This document shows, piece by piece, positions 1 to 5,510 of a stretch of DNA of 5,616 nucleotides. The position numbers were made by a program, and so were the translations under genes. The number at the start of each line of letters is the position of its first letter. The stretch's first letter is position 1. This DNA is from Planctomycetaceae bacterium (GTDB taxonomy: Bacteria > Planctomycetota > UBA1135 > GCA-002686595), in assembly GCA_013360535.1 (NCBI GenBank), contig JABWBL010000254.1, positions 1 to 5,616 on the forward strand. The letters run 5' to 3'. The notes beneath the pieces were generated by a model. The model made no database searches. It worked only from the letters and a program-made list of their open reading frames with translations, and was not told the DNA's origin.

Positions 1-149
1 GGACGCTCGGCCGCTTCGACCGCCCCTGGCCCGAGCGCAAGGTCTTCGGCACGATCCGCTGCATGACCTCCGACTCCACCGCCCGCAAGCTCGACCTCGC
101 CTCCTACCTCTCCCGCTTCACGCCCCAAAAGGCGCTCTTCCGCGACTGA
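1..149 (+). CDS. C-terminal fragment of a class II CPD (deoxyribodipyrimidine) photolyase
   Basis: Only the last 48 codons are present, ending at TGA 147-149; the gene starts left of the window. The tail contains, in order, a GRFDRPWPERKVFGTIR segment, then MTSDSTARKLD and a final ASYLSRF helix. This matches my recollection of the C-terminus of class II photolyases, where a G-x-HDxxWxERPVFGxIRYM segment precedes a (K/R)(K/R)FD-x-x-AYI helix in the FAD-binding domain. Such enzymes use reduced FAD and blue light to split cyclobutane pyrimidine dimers in cytoplasmic DNA. The usual Tyr in IRYM is Cys here, and FD is LD, so this is a divergent member. The antenna domain and most FAD-contacting residues lie outside the window, so activity cannot be judged. 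The gene converges on the LRR gene, with 64 nt between the two stop codons. The assignment rests on about 35 aligned residues from memory, without a database search. Confidence 0.75.
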   Translation, partial: TLGRFDRPWPERKVFGTIRCMTSDSTARKLDLASYLSRFTPQKALFRD

Positions 150-203
150 GCTCGGCCGACCTCGAAGGGAGCAGCATCGGCGCGTTCACATCCCGACGGG
201 TTC

Positions 204-229
204 CGCGGACTCTTCATTCGAAGTCCGCG
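204..229. other. 8-bp hairpin at the convergent gene ends
   Basis: Bases 204-211 (CGCGGACT) pair perfectly with 222-229 (AGTCCGCG) around a 10-nt loop. The stop codon of the LRR gene (214-216, minus strand) lies in the loop. It sits between the convergent photolyase and LRR genes, where a shared terminator would be expected. Neither side has a T-run, so it is not a canonical Rho-independent terminator. It may help stabilise or end transcripts on either strand; that role is inference. Confidence 0.35.
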
Positions 230-1065
230 TCCGAATGCGAGTAGTGCGAGCGCTCCCGGAAGTGCGCTTGGCGAAGAACCGGCAGCTCCTTCAACGGCGA
301 CAGGTCACCGTCGACGATTCGAGTCGACTCGATGAAGCTGACACGCTCCAACTGGCTCAAGCGGCGGAGCGGTGCGAGGCTCTCGATGTCACCGCAGTTG
401 TCGATGGCGAGTTCACGAAGTTCGAGCAGGGAGGAGACCTGCTGGATCGACGAGATCTTGCGACACGTGTCGATGCTCAAGCGTCGCAGGTGGCCGAGAT
501 GTTCGATCCCGCAGAGCCAGGCGAGGCGAGGCGCGTGTGCGAGATCGAGCCTGGACAGGCGTGTGAGCTGTTCGATGCCAGACAAGGCCTCAAGGCGCGC
601 AGGGCTGTAGAGCTGGAGGGTTTCGAGCTGGCGCATCTCGCCAAAGTCGCTGAGGTCCTTCCCACCGTTCCACTTGTTGAGGAACACGCGCTTGACGCCG
701 CGATGCTCGAACAGCGACGCCGCGCGCGGTCGCCACTCCAGAGCGACTTCCTCGAGCTTGGGAAACTGCGGGAAACGGAACTCCGTCTTGCAGTAGGTGC
801 TCACGGCCAGCTGCCGCAACCCCACGAGCGCGTGGACCGCAGACACGTCCTCGATGCTCCAGTCGAGGATCTCGATCGACTCGAGCAGGTCCGTCAGCCC
901 CTCGAGGAAGTCCAGCTCACGCCCGTTCCACCCCTTGGCGTAGTTGAGCTCGAGCTCCTTGATCCGCAGGGATCGAGCCACCTCGAGCGCAGCCGACGAC
1001 CATGCTCCACGCAGCACCATGCGCGGCCCGAGCGCTCCGTGCTCGATCGTCCAGTTCATCGCCAT
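214..1065 (-). CDS. Leucine-rich repeat protein, cytoplasmic, function unknown
   Basis: A 283-residue protein read from the ATG at 1065. GGAGAGG lies 5 nt upstream of that ATG, which supports it over the longer frame starting at 1164, whose extra 33 residues look non-coding. No signal peptide or membrane segment is visible. The C-terminal half is a run of exactly 23-residue leucine-rich repeats: residues 147-169, 170-192, 193-215 and 216-238, with a fifth, altered one from 239. Each begins L-x-x-L-x-(L/I) and has a second hydrophobic cluster around positions 12-21. Residues 35-146 contain more degenerate repeats (for example LRIKELEL and LEEVALEW). The protein ends with a DGDLSPL segment and a charged HYSH-containing tail; I recall similar endings in other bacterial LRR proteins, which suggests a conserved C-terminal cap. 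LRR solenoids usually bind other proteins; no partner is evident. Third codon positions are more mixed than in the neighbours (TTG, CTT, CGT, GGT occur), a possible sign of more recent acquisition. The gene stands alone, convergent with the photolyase and divergent from the oxidoreductase. Confidence 0.85.
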   Translation of the reverse strand: MAMNWTIEHGALGPRMVLRGAWSSAALEVARSLRIKELELNYAKGWNGRELDFLEGLTDLLESIEILDWSIEDVSAVHALVGLRQLAVSTYCKTEFRFPQFPKLEEVALEWRPRAASLFEHRGVKRVFLNKWNGGKDLSDFGEMRQLETLQLYSPARLEALSGIEQLTRLSRLDLAHAPRLAWLCGIEHLGHLRRLSIDTCRKISSIQQVSSLLELRELAIDNCGDIESLAPLRRLSQLERVSFIESTRIVDGDLSPLKELPVLRQAHFRERSHYSHSDADFE

Positions 1066-1125
1066 GAGCGCCTCTCCGATGCATCGACCTCGAGTCGCGC
1101 CCCGATGCGCGAACGAAGGACCGGT

Positions 1126-1176
1126 CGCGAGGATCGAGGGGCATCTTGACGCAGTCAAGCGCAAGAGGTCCTCGCG
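1126..1176. promoter_or_regulatory. Nested dyad in the divergent intergenic region, possible operator
   Basis: The 233 nt between the LRR start (1065, minus) and the oxidoreductase start (1299, plus) contain an outer 8-bp inverted repeat, CGCGAGGA 1126-1133 and TCCTCGCG 1169-1176. Inside it is a perfect 6-bp dyad with a 3-nt spacer, CTTGAC 1145-1150 and GTCAAG 1154-1159. The compact inner palindrome has the size of a dimeric regulator's operator and is placed where it could affect either divergent gene. No regulator gene is in the window, so this is a structural observation only. A TTGACA at 1233-1238 has no convincing -10 partner. Confidence 0.25.
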
Positions 1177-1286
1177 GCGCCGCCAACGAGAGGATCCAAG
1201 CGCGCAATTTCACCGGCGGGCCGGGCGGCGCGTTGACATCCGGAGGCGTTCGACGGAGCCTCTGTCTCCCCTGCAAGGTGCAGCCC

Positions 1287-1292
1287 AAGGAG
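1287..1292 (+). promoter_or_regulatory. Ribosome binding site of the oxidoreductase
   Basis: AAGGAG is followed by a 6-nt spacer and ATG at 1299. This strong Shine-Dalgarno sequence fixes the start and rules out the 51-codon upstream extension from TTG at 1146. The resulting N-terminus is a well-formed Tat signal, which confirms the choice. Confidence 0.85.
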
Positions 1293-1298
1293 ACACGG

Positions 1299-2606
1299 AT
1301 GGAAGCGCAGCGTGAAGCGAGTGTCGGTCGTCGTCAGTTCCTGGTCGGGTCGTCGGCGGTGATCGCGGGAGCGACGCTGGCGAAGCCGGCGCTGGCGCGG
1401 AGTCTGGGCGAGCCGGAGCTGCGGGTCGTGCTCGTTGGATGCGGCGGGCGCGGCACGGGAGCAGCGGTGCAGGCGCTGTCGACGGCGGGGCCGGTGAAGC
1501 TCGTGGCGATGGCGGACGCGTTCGCGGACCGGCTCGAGGGCAGCCTCGCGGAGATCGAGCGCGCGCGGCCGGGGCAGGTCGACGTGCCGAAGGACCGGCG
1601 CTTCCTCGGCTTCGATGCCTACAAGAAAGCGATCGACGTCGACTGCGACGTCGTGTTGCTCTGCACGCAGCCGGGATTCCGGCCGTGGCACTTCGAGTAC
1701 GCCGTGTCGCGCGGGCGGCACGTGTTCATGGAGAAGCCGGTCGCGGTGGATGCGGCGGGCGTGCGCAAGGTGCTCGCGGCGGCGGAAGAAGCCAAGAAGC
1801 AGCAGCTCAAGGTCGGCGTCGGCCTGCAGCGCCACCACGACGCGCGCTACGTCGAGACGATGCAGCGCCTGTGGGAAGGTGCGGTCGGCGAGATCAACTT
1901 CACTCGCTGCTACTGGAACTCTGGCGGCGTGTGGGTCAACCCGCGCCAGCCGCACCAGACCGAGATGGAGTACCAGATGCGCAACTGGTACTACTTCAAC
2001 TGGCTGTGCGGCGACCACATCGTCGAGCAGCACATCCACAACATCGACGTCATCAACTGGCTCAAGAAGGGCCCGCCCGTGCGCGCGCAGGGCATGGGCG
2101 GCCGGCAGGTGCGCACGGGAATCGAATTCGGCGAGATCTTCGACCACCACTCGGTCGAGTTCACGTACGCGGACGGCAGCGTGTGCCTGTCGCAGTGCCG
2201 CCACCAGTCGAACACGTGGTCGAGCGTGAGCGAGCACGCGCACGGCTCGAAGGGCACCGCGAACATCGCGGGCGGCACGATCACGCTCGCCGACGGCACG
2301 CGCTGGCGCGCGAAGGCCGAAGGCGGCGATCCCTATCAGGTCGAGCACGACGTGCTCTTCCGCGCGATCCGCGAAGGCGCGGAGCACAACGAGGCCTTCT
2401 ACGGCGCGAGCTCGACCATGAGCGCGATCCTAGGCCGCATGGCGACGTATTCGGGTCGCGAGCTGACTTACGACGAGGCCCTCGCTTCGCCGCTCGCGCT
2501 CTGGCCCGCCGCGCCCGGCGAGCTCACGTGGACGACGGACCCGCCGACGCTCCCCGACGGCGAAGGCCGCTATCCGATCCCGATGCCGGGCGTGACGCGC
2601 GCGTAG
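1299..2606 (+). CDS. Tat-exported Gfo/Idh/MocA family NAD(P)-dependent oxidoreductase
   Basis: A 435-residue protein. Residues 1-34 form a Tat signal: the twin-arginine motif GRRQFLVG (10-17), a hydrophobic stretch to about 29, and an ALA-type cleavage site near 31-33. Residues 41-54 are the first strand and glycine-rich turn of a Rossmann fold (VVLVGCGGRGTG, G47-x-G49-x-x-G52). EKP at 145-147 is the family signature, with the lysine next to the cofactor and substrate. The C-terminal alpha/beta domain begins near 170 and contains the helix GDHIVEQHIHNIDVINW (238-254), whose histidines H243, H245 and H247 are candidate catalytic or substrate-contacting residues. The family oxidises or reduces sugars, inositols and related polyols; the substrate cannot be read from sequence. 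Length and layout fit the secreted Planctomycetota branch. Tat export implies folding with bound NAD(P) in the cytoplasm before transport, as known for Zymomonas glucose-fructose oxidoreductase. The gene appears monocistronic, divergent from the LRR gene and convergent with the Trx/PDZ gene. Confidence 0.93.
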   Translation: MEAQREASVGRRQFLVGSSAVIAGATLAKPALARSLGEPELRVVLVGCGGRGTGAAVQALSTAGPVKLVAMADAFADRLEGSLAEIERARPGQVDVPKDRRFLGFDAYKKAIDVDCDVVLLCTQPGFRPWHFEYAVSRGRHVFMEKPVAVDAAGVRKVLAAAEEAKKQQLKVGVGLQRHHDARYVETMQRLWEGAVGEINFTRCYWNSGGVWVNPRQPHQTEMEYQMRNWYYFNWLCGDHIVEQHIHNIDVINWLKKGPPVRAQGMGGRQVRTGIEFGEIFDHHSVEFTYADGSVCLSQCRHQSNTWSSVSEHAHGSKGTANIAGGTITLADGTRWRAKAEGGDPYQVEHDVLFRAIREGAEHNEAFYGASSTMSAILGRMATYSGRELTYDEALASPLALWPAAPGELTWTTDPPTLPDGEGRYPIPMPGVTRA

Positions 2607-2625
2607 CGCGAGCCGAGCCGGGTTC

Positions 2626-2745
2626 CGCGCCGGAATACGGAGCCAGAGCAATTTTTCCGGCAAACAGCGGCCTGCGTTGACGGCGTTGCCATCGACGCAG
2701 GCCGCTGTTTGCCGGAAAATTGCTCTGGCTCCGTATTCCGGCGCG
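2626..2745. repeat. 120-nt near-perfect foldback (inverted repeat), REP/MITE-like
   Basis: The left arm 2626-2677 (52 nt) and right arm 2695-2745 (51 nt) are exact reverse complements except for one extra T in the left arm's T-run (2652-2656, five T against four A on the right). The 17-nt centre continues the fold: a T-G wobble (2678/2694), two pairs, one C/A mismatch (2681/2691), three pairs (GGC 2682-2684 with GCC 2688-2690) and a 3-nt loop. In total about 57 pairs carry one bulge and one mismatch. It begins 20 nt after the oxidoreductase stop. The arms contain AT-rich patches unlike the surrounding DNA, and no T-run follows either arm, so a simple Rho-independent terminator is a poor explanation. 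The near identity of the arms over 51 bp suggests a palindromic mobile unit or the joined ends of a collapsed insertion. No transposase gene or target-site duplication was identified here. Confidence 0.9.
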
Positions 2746-2764
2746 CTCGCGCAGGCAAGAAAGT

Positions 2765-2792
2765 GGCCCGCGGCGTCGGCGCGCCGCGGGCC
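2765..2792 (-). terminator. GC-rich 11-bp hairpin, possible terminator
   Basis: GGCCCGCGGCG 2765-2775 pairs perfectly with CGCCGCGGGCC 2782-2792 around a 6-nt loop. Read on the minus strand the stem is followed by ACTTTCTT, a weak U-tract, so it would best end transcripts coming from the Trx/PDZ gene, about 200 nt after its stop. On the plus strand only CCTTCG follows, but the stem could still slow polymerase leaving the oxidoreductase gene. The orientation is therefore tentative. Confidence 0.5.
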
Positions 2793-2990
2793 CTTCGAGC
2801 TGAACCGGTCGACCCACCGTGAGTCAGGCACGGCGGCGACCTTGGACCGCGGAGAGACAGGAGTGAAGCCCCGCGGGGAGCAGCTCGATCGGTAGGAACC
2901 GACGGAGCTCGCGAAAGTTCCGTCCAGCGCCCGGATTTCAACCCTCGCGGGGCTGGTGCAACGAAGGCGCCGGCTCGTTGTGCCGTCGTC
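2793..2990. other. Gene-free remainder of the convergent intergenic region
   Basis: The whole gap between the two stop codons is 2607-2990. After the foldback and the GC-rich hairpin, I see no credible gene in 2793-2990: short open frames here lack a ribosome site and protein-like composition. One small stem is present, TCGGT 2889-2893 with ACCGA 2898-2902, flanked by AGCT 2882-2885 and 2906-2909. It is short and may be chance in GC-rich DNA. Confidence 0.5.
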
Positions 2991-3016
2991 TCAGTGCCCG
3001 CCCGGAGCCGGCGCCT
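2965..3016 (-). other. 12-bp stem straddling the Trx/PDZ stop codon
   Basis: AGGCGCCGGCTC 2965-2976 is the exact reverse complement of GAGCCGGCGCCT 3005-3016, with a 28-nt loop that contains the TGA at 2991-2993 (minus strand). The 3005-3016 arm encodes part of the protein's C-terminal Ala-Pro-rich tail. In the mRNA this could form a 3'-end stem that protects the transcript or assists termination. After the distal arm the minus strand reads TCGTTGC, so there is no true U-tract. Confidence 0.4.
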
Positions 3017-4379
3017 CGTAGCGCACCTGGCGTTCGCGACCGCGGGCATCGCGCACGGTGAGCTGGATCGAGTCGCCGGGCTCGAACTGCAGCCGGAACC
3101 AGGCCATGAAAGCGGCCTTGGTGAGGTCCGGGGACTGGCCGCCGACGGCGACGATCGTGTCGTCCTCGCGCAGGCCCGCCTTGAAGGCCGGCCAGCTCTC
3201 GGCCTCCTTGCCGAACCACGGCTTGACGGCCATCGAGCCGCTCGCGATCCCGAGCTTCTTGCGCTGCTCGGGCTTGAGTTCCATCGGCCACGCGAAGCCC
3301 GGATGTGCGCCGATGTTCCCGTCGGCGATCGACTTGCGCCAGCCGAGCTCGGTCGCGCGCCAGCCGTCGCGGAACTCGAGCTCCGCGCGCTGCAGCGTCT
3401 CGCCGCGCCAGTAGCGCACCTCGAGCTTGCCCGCGCCCTTCGGTCCGCGGTGCAGCACGCCGCGGAAATCCGCCTGACCGAACAGCTTGCGGTCGCCGGC
3501 CGCCCCGAGGCGATCGCCCGCCTTGATCCCGGCGCGTTCGGCGGCGCTCCTGGGCTCGACCTTCTTGACGAGCAGCCCGTCGTCGCGGTCGAGCACGATC
3601 CCGACGTTCTCCGGCAGCGGCCAGACCTCGAGGTCCTTGCGCTTGTCGAACGTGCGTGCGTCGAGCGCGGGCTGGCGCAGCACCTCGTTGACCTGATGGC
3701 AGTGCAGGCAGCCGTCCTTGAAGAGCGACTGCGCGCCGCGCTTCTTCCACGACTCGAGTCCGGGCAGGCCCATCGGGGTCGGCGCCTTGCCCGCGAGCTC
3801 CGGCGCCGGGCCGTCGATGTCCCACGCGGCGCGGCGCGGGTCGTAGTGGTGCGCGAGCACCCGCTCGAGCGTCTTCTTCAGCGCCGCCGGCGAGATGCGC
3901 GTGGCGTCGGAAACCTGGTCTTTCCCGCCGAAAATCGAGTAGATGCGGCCCTCGGGAGAGAACACCCAGCCCCACCACGACAGGTCGAGGTCCTGCCAGC
4001 CTTCGACCGGGAAGAGCCGCAGGTCGAGGTCGCTCGCGCTCGTGATGCGCACCGTGACGAACTGCGACAGCACGCCTTCGAGCCCGTCGCCCCCTTCGAG
4101 CACGGCCGCGTCGAAGCCCGAGCATTGCTTGCACGGCAGGCAACGGATCGTGACGAACAACGGTCGCCCGGTCTTCTGCGCTTCGTCGAGCGCCTTGCGC
4201 ACGTCGCCGCGCCATTCGACCTTCGCGAACGGCTTCGGCGACGCACCCTGCGCGGGGCCGAGGATCTCCGACCAGGGTTTTTCCTGCTGCGTCGCGGCGA
4301 CCGAAGGCGGATCTGCCACGAAAGCCGGAACCATGAACGAGGGCGCAAGGAGCAACGCGAGGGCGAGGAGGAGCTTCAT
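2991..4379 (-). CDS. Secreted thioredoxin-like protein with CxxCxxC, CxxCH and two PDZ domains (Trx7/PDZ type)
   Basis: A 462-residue protein. ATG at 4379 is preferred over the in-frame GTG at 4385 because AAAGG (4388-4392) is 8 nt from the ATG but only 2 nt from the GTG. Residues 1-22 or so form a Sec signal peptide (MKLLLALALLLAPSF). Residues 55-175 resemble a thioredoxin fold: a RPLFVTIR strand leads into CLPCKQC (C80, C83, C86), followed by a WGWVFSPEGRIYSIFGG stretch like the late strands of thioredoxin. At 224-228 is CLHCH, a CxxCH motif typical of covalent haem c attachment. A first PDZ-like domain lies at about 258-330 (LLVKKVEPRSAAERAGIKAGDRL), a second at about 382-455 (AGLREDDTIVAVGG). 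This order matches a family I recall as Trx7/PDZ domain-containing (seleno)protein; here all motif cysteines are encoded by TGC, so this is a cysteine form. It is likely an envelope redox or haem-linked protein with peptide-binding PDZ modules; its substrate is unknown. It is divergent from the glycosyltransferase. Confidence 0.9.
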   Translation of the reverse strand: MKLLLALALLLAPSFMVPAFVADPPSVAATQQEKPWSEILGPAQGASPKPFAKVEWRGDVRKALDEAQKTGRPLFVTIRCLPCKQCSGFDAAVLEGGDGLEGVLSQFVTVRITSASDLDLRLFPVEGWQDLDLSWWGWVFSPEGRIYSIFGGKDQVSDATRISPAALKKTLERVLAHHYDPRRAAWDIDGPAPELAGKAPTPMGLPGLESWKKRGAQSLFKDGCLHCHQVNEVLRQPALDARTFDKRKDLEVWPLPENVGIVLDRDDGLLVKKVEPRSAAERAGIKAGDRLGAAGDRKLFGQADFRGVLHRGPKGAGKLEVRYWRGETLQRAELEFRDGWRATELGWRKSIADGNIGAHPGFAWPMELKPEQRKKLGIASGSMAVKPWFGKEAESWPAFKAGLREDDTIVAVGGQSPDLTKAAFMAWFRLQFEPGDSIQLTVRDARGRERQVRYEAPAPGGH

Positions 4380-4400
4380 CGACACGACCTTTCGGACGTG

Positions 4401-4406
4401 AGGCTA
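4401..4406 (-). promoter_or_regulatory. Possible -10 element for the Trx/PDZ gene
   Basis: Minus-strand TAGCCT lies 21 nt upstream of the ATG at 4379. A start site about 7 nt downstream would leave a leader of about 15 nt that still holds the AAAGG ribosome site. No good -35 is visible (GGGACG at the 17-bp distance). It is a weak match, made a little more believable by the similar TAGGCT on the other strand before the glycosyltransferase. Confidence 0.25.
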
Positions 4407-4475
4407 CCAAGCGCGAGCGCGAGCGTCCCCGACCGCCGCCCGCGCGCGAACGTGGGAAGCGGGCCCGCGAACGCG

Positions 4476-4481
4476 TAGGCT
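4476..4481 (+). promoter_or_regulatory. Possible -10 element for the glycosyltransferase gene
   Basis: TAGGCT lies 9 nt upstream of the ATG at 4491. If used, transcription would begin about 3 nt before the ATG, giving a nearly leaderless mRNA. This would fit the absence of a properly spaced Shine-Dalgarno sequence for this gene (GGAG 4486-4489 is only 1 nt from the ATG). The -35 region (TGGGAA, 4453-4458) is poor. The 111-nt divergent gap otherwise shows only GC-rich sequence. Confidence 0.25.
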
Positions 4482-4490
4482 GTGCGGAGC

Positions 4491-5510
4491 ATGTCGCAGG
4501 CTCGTGCGCCCGAATCGCTCACCGTCGTCGTGCCCTTCCACGACAACCCTGGCCAGCTCGCCCAGTGCATCGCCGGGCTCAAGGCCTCGACAGTGCCGTT
4601 CGAGCTCGTGATGGTCGACGATGCGTCGCAGGGGCGCGAGGCGCCGGAGCTCGCGCGCGCGGCGGCGAATCGTGTCGTCACGCTCGAGCGCAACAGCGGG
4701 CCCGCGGTCGCGCGCAACGAAGGCGTGAAGGTCGCGAGAGGCTCGGTGATCGCGTTCATCGATTCCGACGTCGTCGTGCGGCCCGACACGCTCGCGCTGA
4801 TGCTCGCGGCGCTGCGCGACGATCCCGGCGCAGCGGCGCTGTTTGGCTCCTACGACGACGAGCCCGCGGACCGCAGCACGGTGAGCTTCTACCGCAACCT
4901 GCTGCACCACCACGTGCACCACCGCGGGCCGCGCGAGGCGAGCACGTTCTGGGCGGGCTGCGGGGCGGTGCGCAAGCCGGACTTCGACGCCGTCGGCGGT
5001 TTTGACGCGAGTTTCCGCCACCCGTCGATCGAGGACATCGAGCTCGGCATGCGCCTCAAGGGCTCCGGCCGCCGCATCCTGCTCCTGCCGCACATCCAGG
5101 CGAAGCACCTCAAGCGCTGGCGCCTCGGCCAGATGATCGAGATCGACGTCACGCGCCGCGCAATGCCTTGGACGAAGCTCCTGATCGAACGCCCGGGCAC
5201 CGGCGGCGACCTCAACCTCGAGGTCGGGCAGAAGTTGTGCGTCGTGTGCGTATTCCTGATGCCGATGGCGAGCGTCGCGAGCGCCTTCGTTCCGGCGCTG
5301 CGCGAGCTGTGGGCGCCGCTTTGGCTGCCGCTCGTGCTGCTGCTGCCGATCGTCGCGATCAACCGCGACCTCTACGCGCTCTTCCTGCGCAAGCGCGGCG
5401 TCTTCTTCGCCCTCGCGGCGTTCCTGTTGCACGTCCTGTACTTCGCTTACGGCGGCCTCGCGTTCGCGTGGGTCAAGCTGACGTTCCGGCCGCAGCGGAG
5501 GAGCACGTGA
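4491..5510 (+). CDS. Family 2 glycosyltransferase with C-terminal membrane helices
   Basis: A 339-residue protein from ATG 4491; GTG 4482 would add three residues but has no better ribosome site. Residues 10-17 (LTVVVPFH) are the first strand of the GT-A fold. VDDAS (42-46) and DSD (91-93) are the nucleotide-sugar and metal-binding aspartates, FWAGCGAVRK (153-162) is the acceptor-side loop, and IED-IELGMRLKGSGRRI (180-196) supplies the likely catalytic acid/base pair E181/D182. A His-rich stretch LLHHHVHHRG (137-146) precedes the FWAGCGA loop. Three hydrophobic segments follow, near 248-270, 274-291 and 303-325, so the catalytic domain should be cytoplasmic and held at the inner membrane. The family transfers sugars from activated donors to lipid, polysaccharide or protein acceptors; donor and acceptor cannot be told from sequence. 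All key motifs are intact. Its stop codon overlaps the next gene by 4 nt (GTGA), which suggests translational coupling. Confidence 0.93.
   Translation: MSQARAPESLTVVVPFHDNPGQLAQCIAGLKASTVPFELVMVDDASQGREAPELARAAANRVVTLERNSGPAVARNEGVKVARGSVIAFIDSDVVVRPDTLALMLAALRDDPGAAALFGSYDDEPADRSTVSFYRNLLHHHVHHRGPREASTFWAGCGAVRKPDFDAVGGFDASFRHPSIEDIELGMRLKGSGRRILLLPHIQAKHLKRWRLGQMIEIDVTRRAMPWTKLLIERPGTGGDLNLEVGQKLCVVCVFLMPMASVASAFVPALRELWAPLWLPLVLLLPIVAINRDLYALFLRKRGVFFALAAFLLHVLYFAYGGLAFAWVKLTFRPQRRST
5497..5503 (+). promoter_or_regulatory. Ribosome binding site of the terminal lipoprotein gene
   Basis: GGAGGAG, an excellent Shine-Dalgarno match, ends 3 nt before the GTG at 5507. It lies within the last codons of the glycosyltransferase gene and decides the GTG start of the overlapping gene. 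Confidence 0.7.

Noticed and set aside
235..1149. 304-codon plus-strand frame opposite the LRR gene.
   Set aside because: Its composition is shadow-like and it has no ribosome site, while the minus frame has regular LRR repeats and GGAGAGG before its start.
1233..1261. Sigma-70 promoter with TTGACA at 1233-1238.
   Set aside because: The hexamer at the 17-bp spacing is GAGCCT, not a plausible -10.
1146..1298. N-terminal extension of the oxidoreductase from TTG 1146.
   Set aside because: It would bury the Tat signal behind 51 non-conserved residues, and AAGGAG with ideal spacing marks ATG 1299.
2626..2745. Integron attC site, because the foldback has an extrahelical base.
   Set aside because: The arms do not end in recognisable RYYYAAC/GTTRRRY core boxes, pairing is far too perfect, and there is no integrase or cassette array.
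4122..4142. In-frame TGA selenocysteine codon in the CxxCxxC motif of the Trx/PDZ protein.
   Set aside because: All three motif residues are encoded by TGC, so no recoding is needed here.
2938..4478. Long open frames overlapping the Trx/PDZ gene on both strands (490 and 494 codons).
   Set aside because: They are Arg/Ala-rich products of high-GC codon bias with no domain motifs; the 462-residue frame has a signal peptide, CxxCxxC, CxxCH and PDZ motifs.
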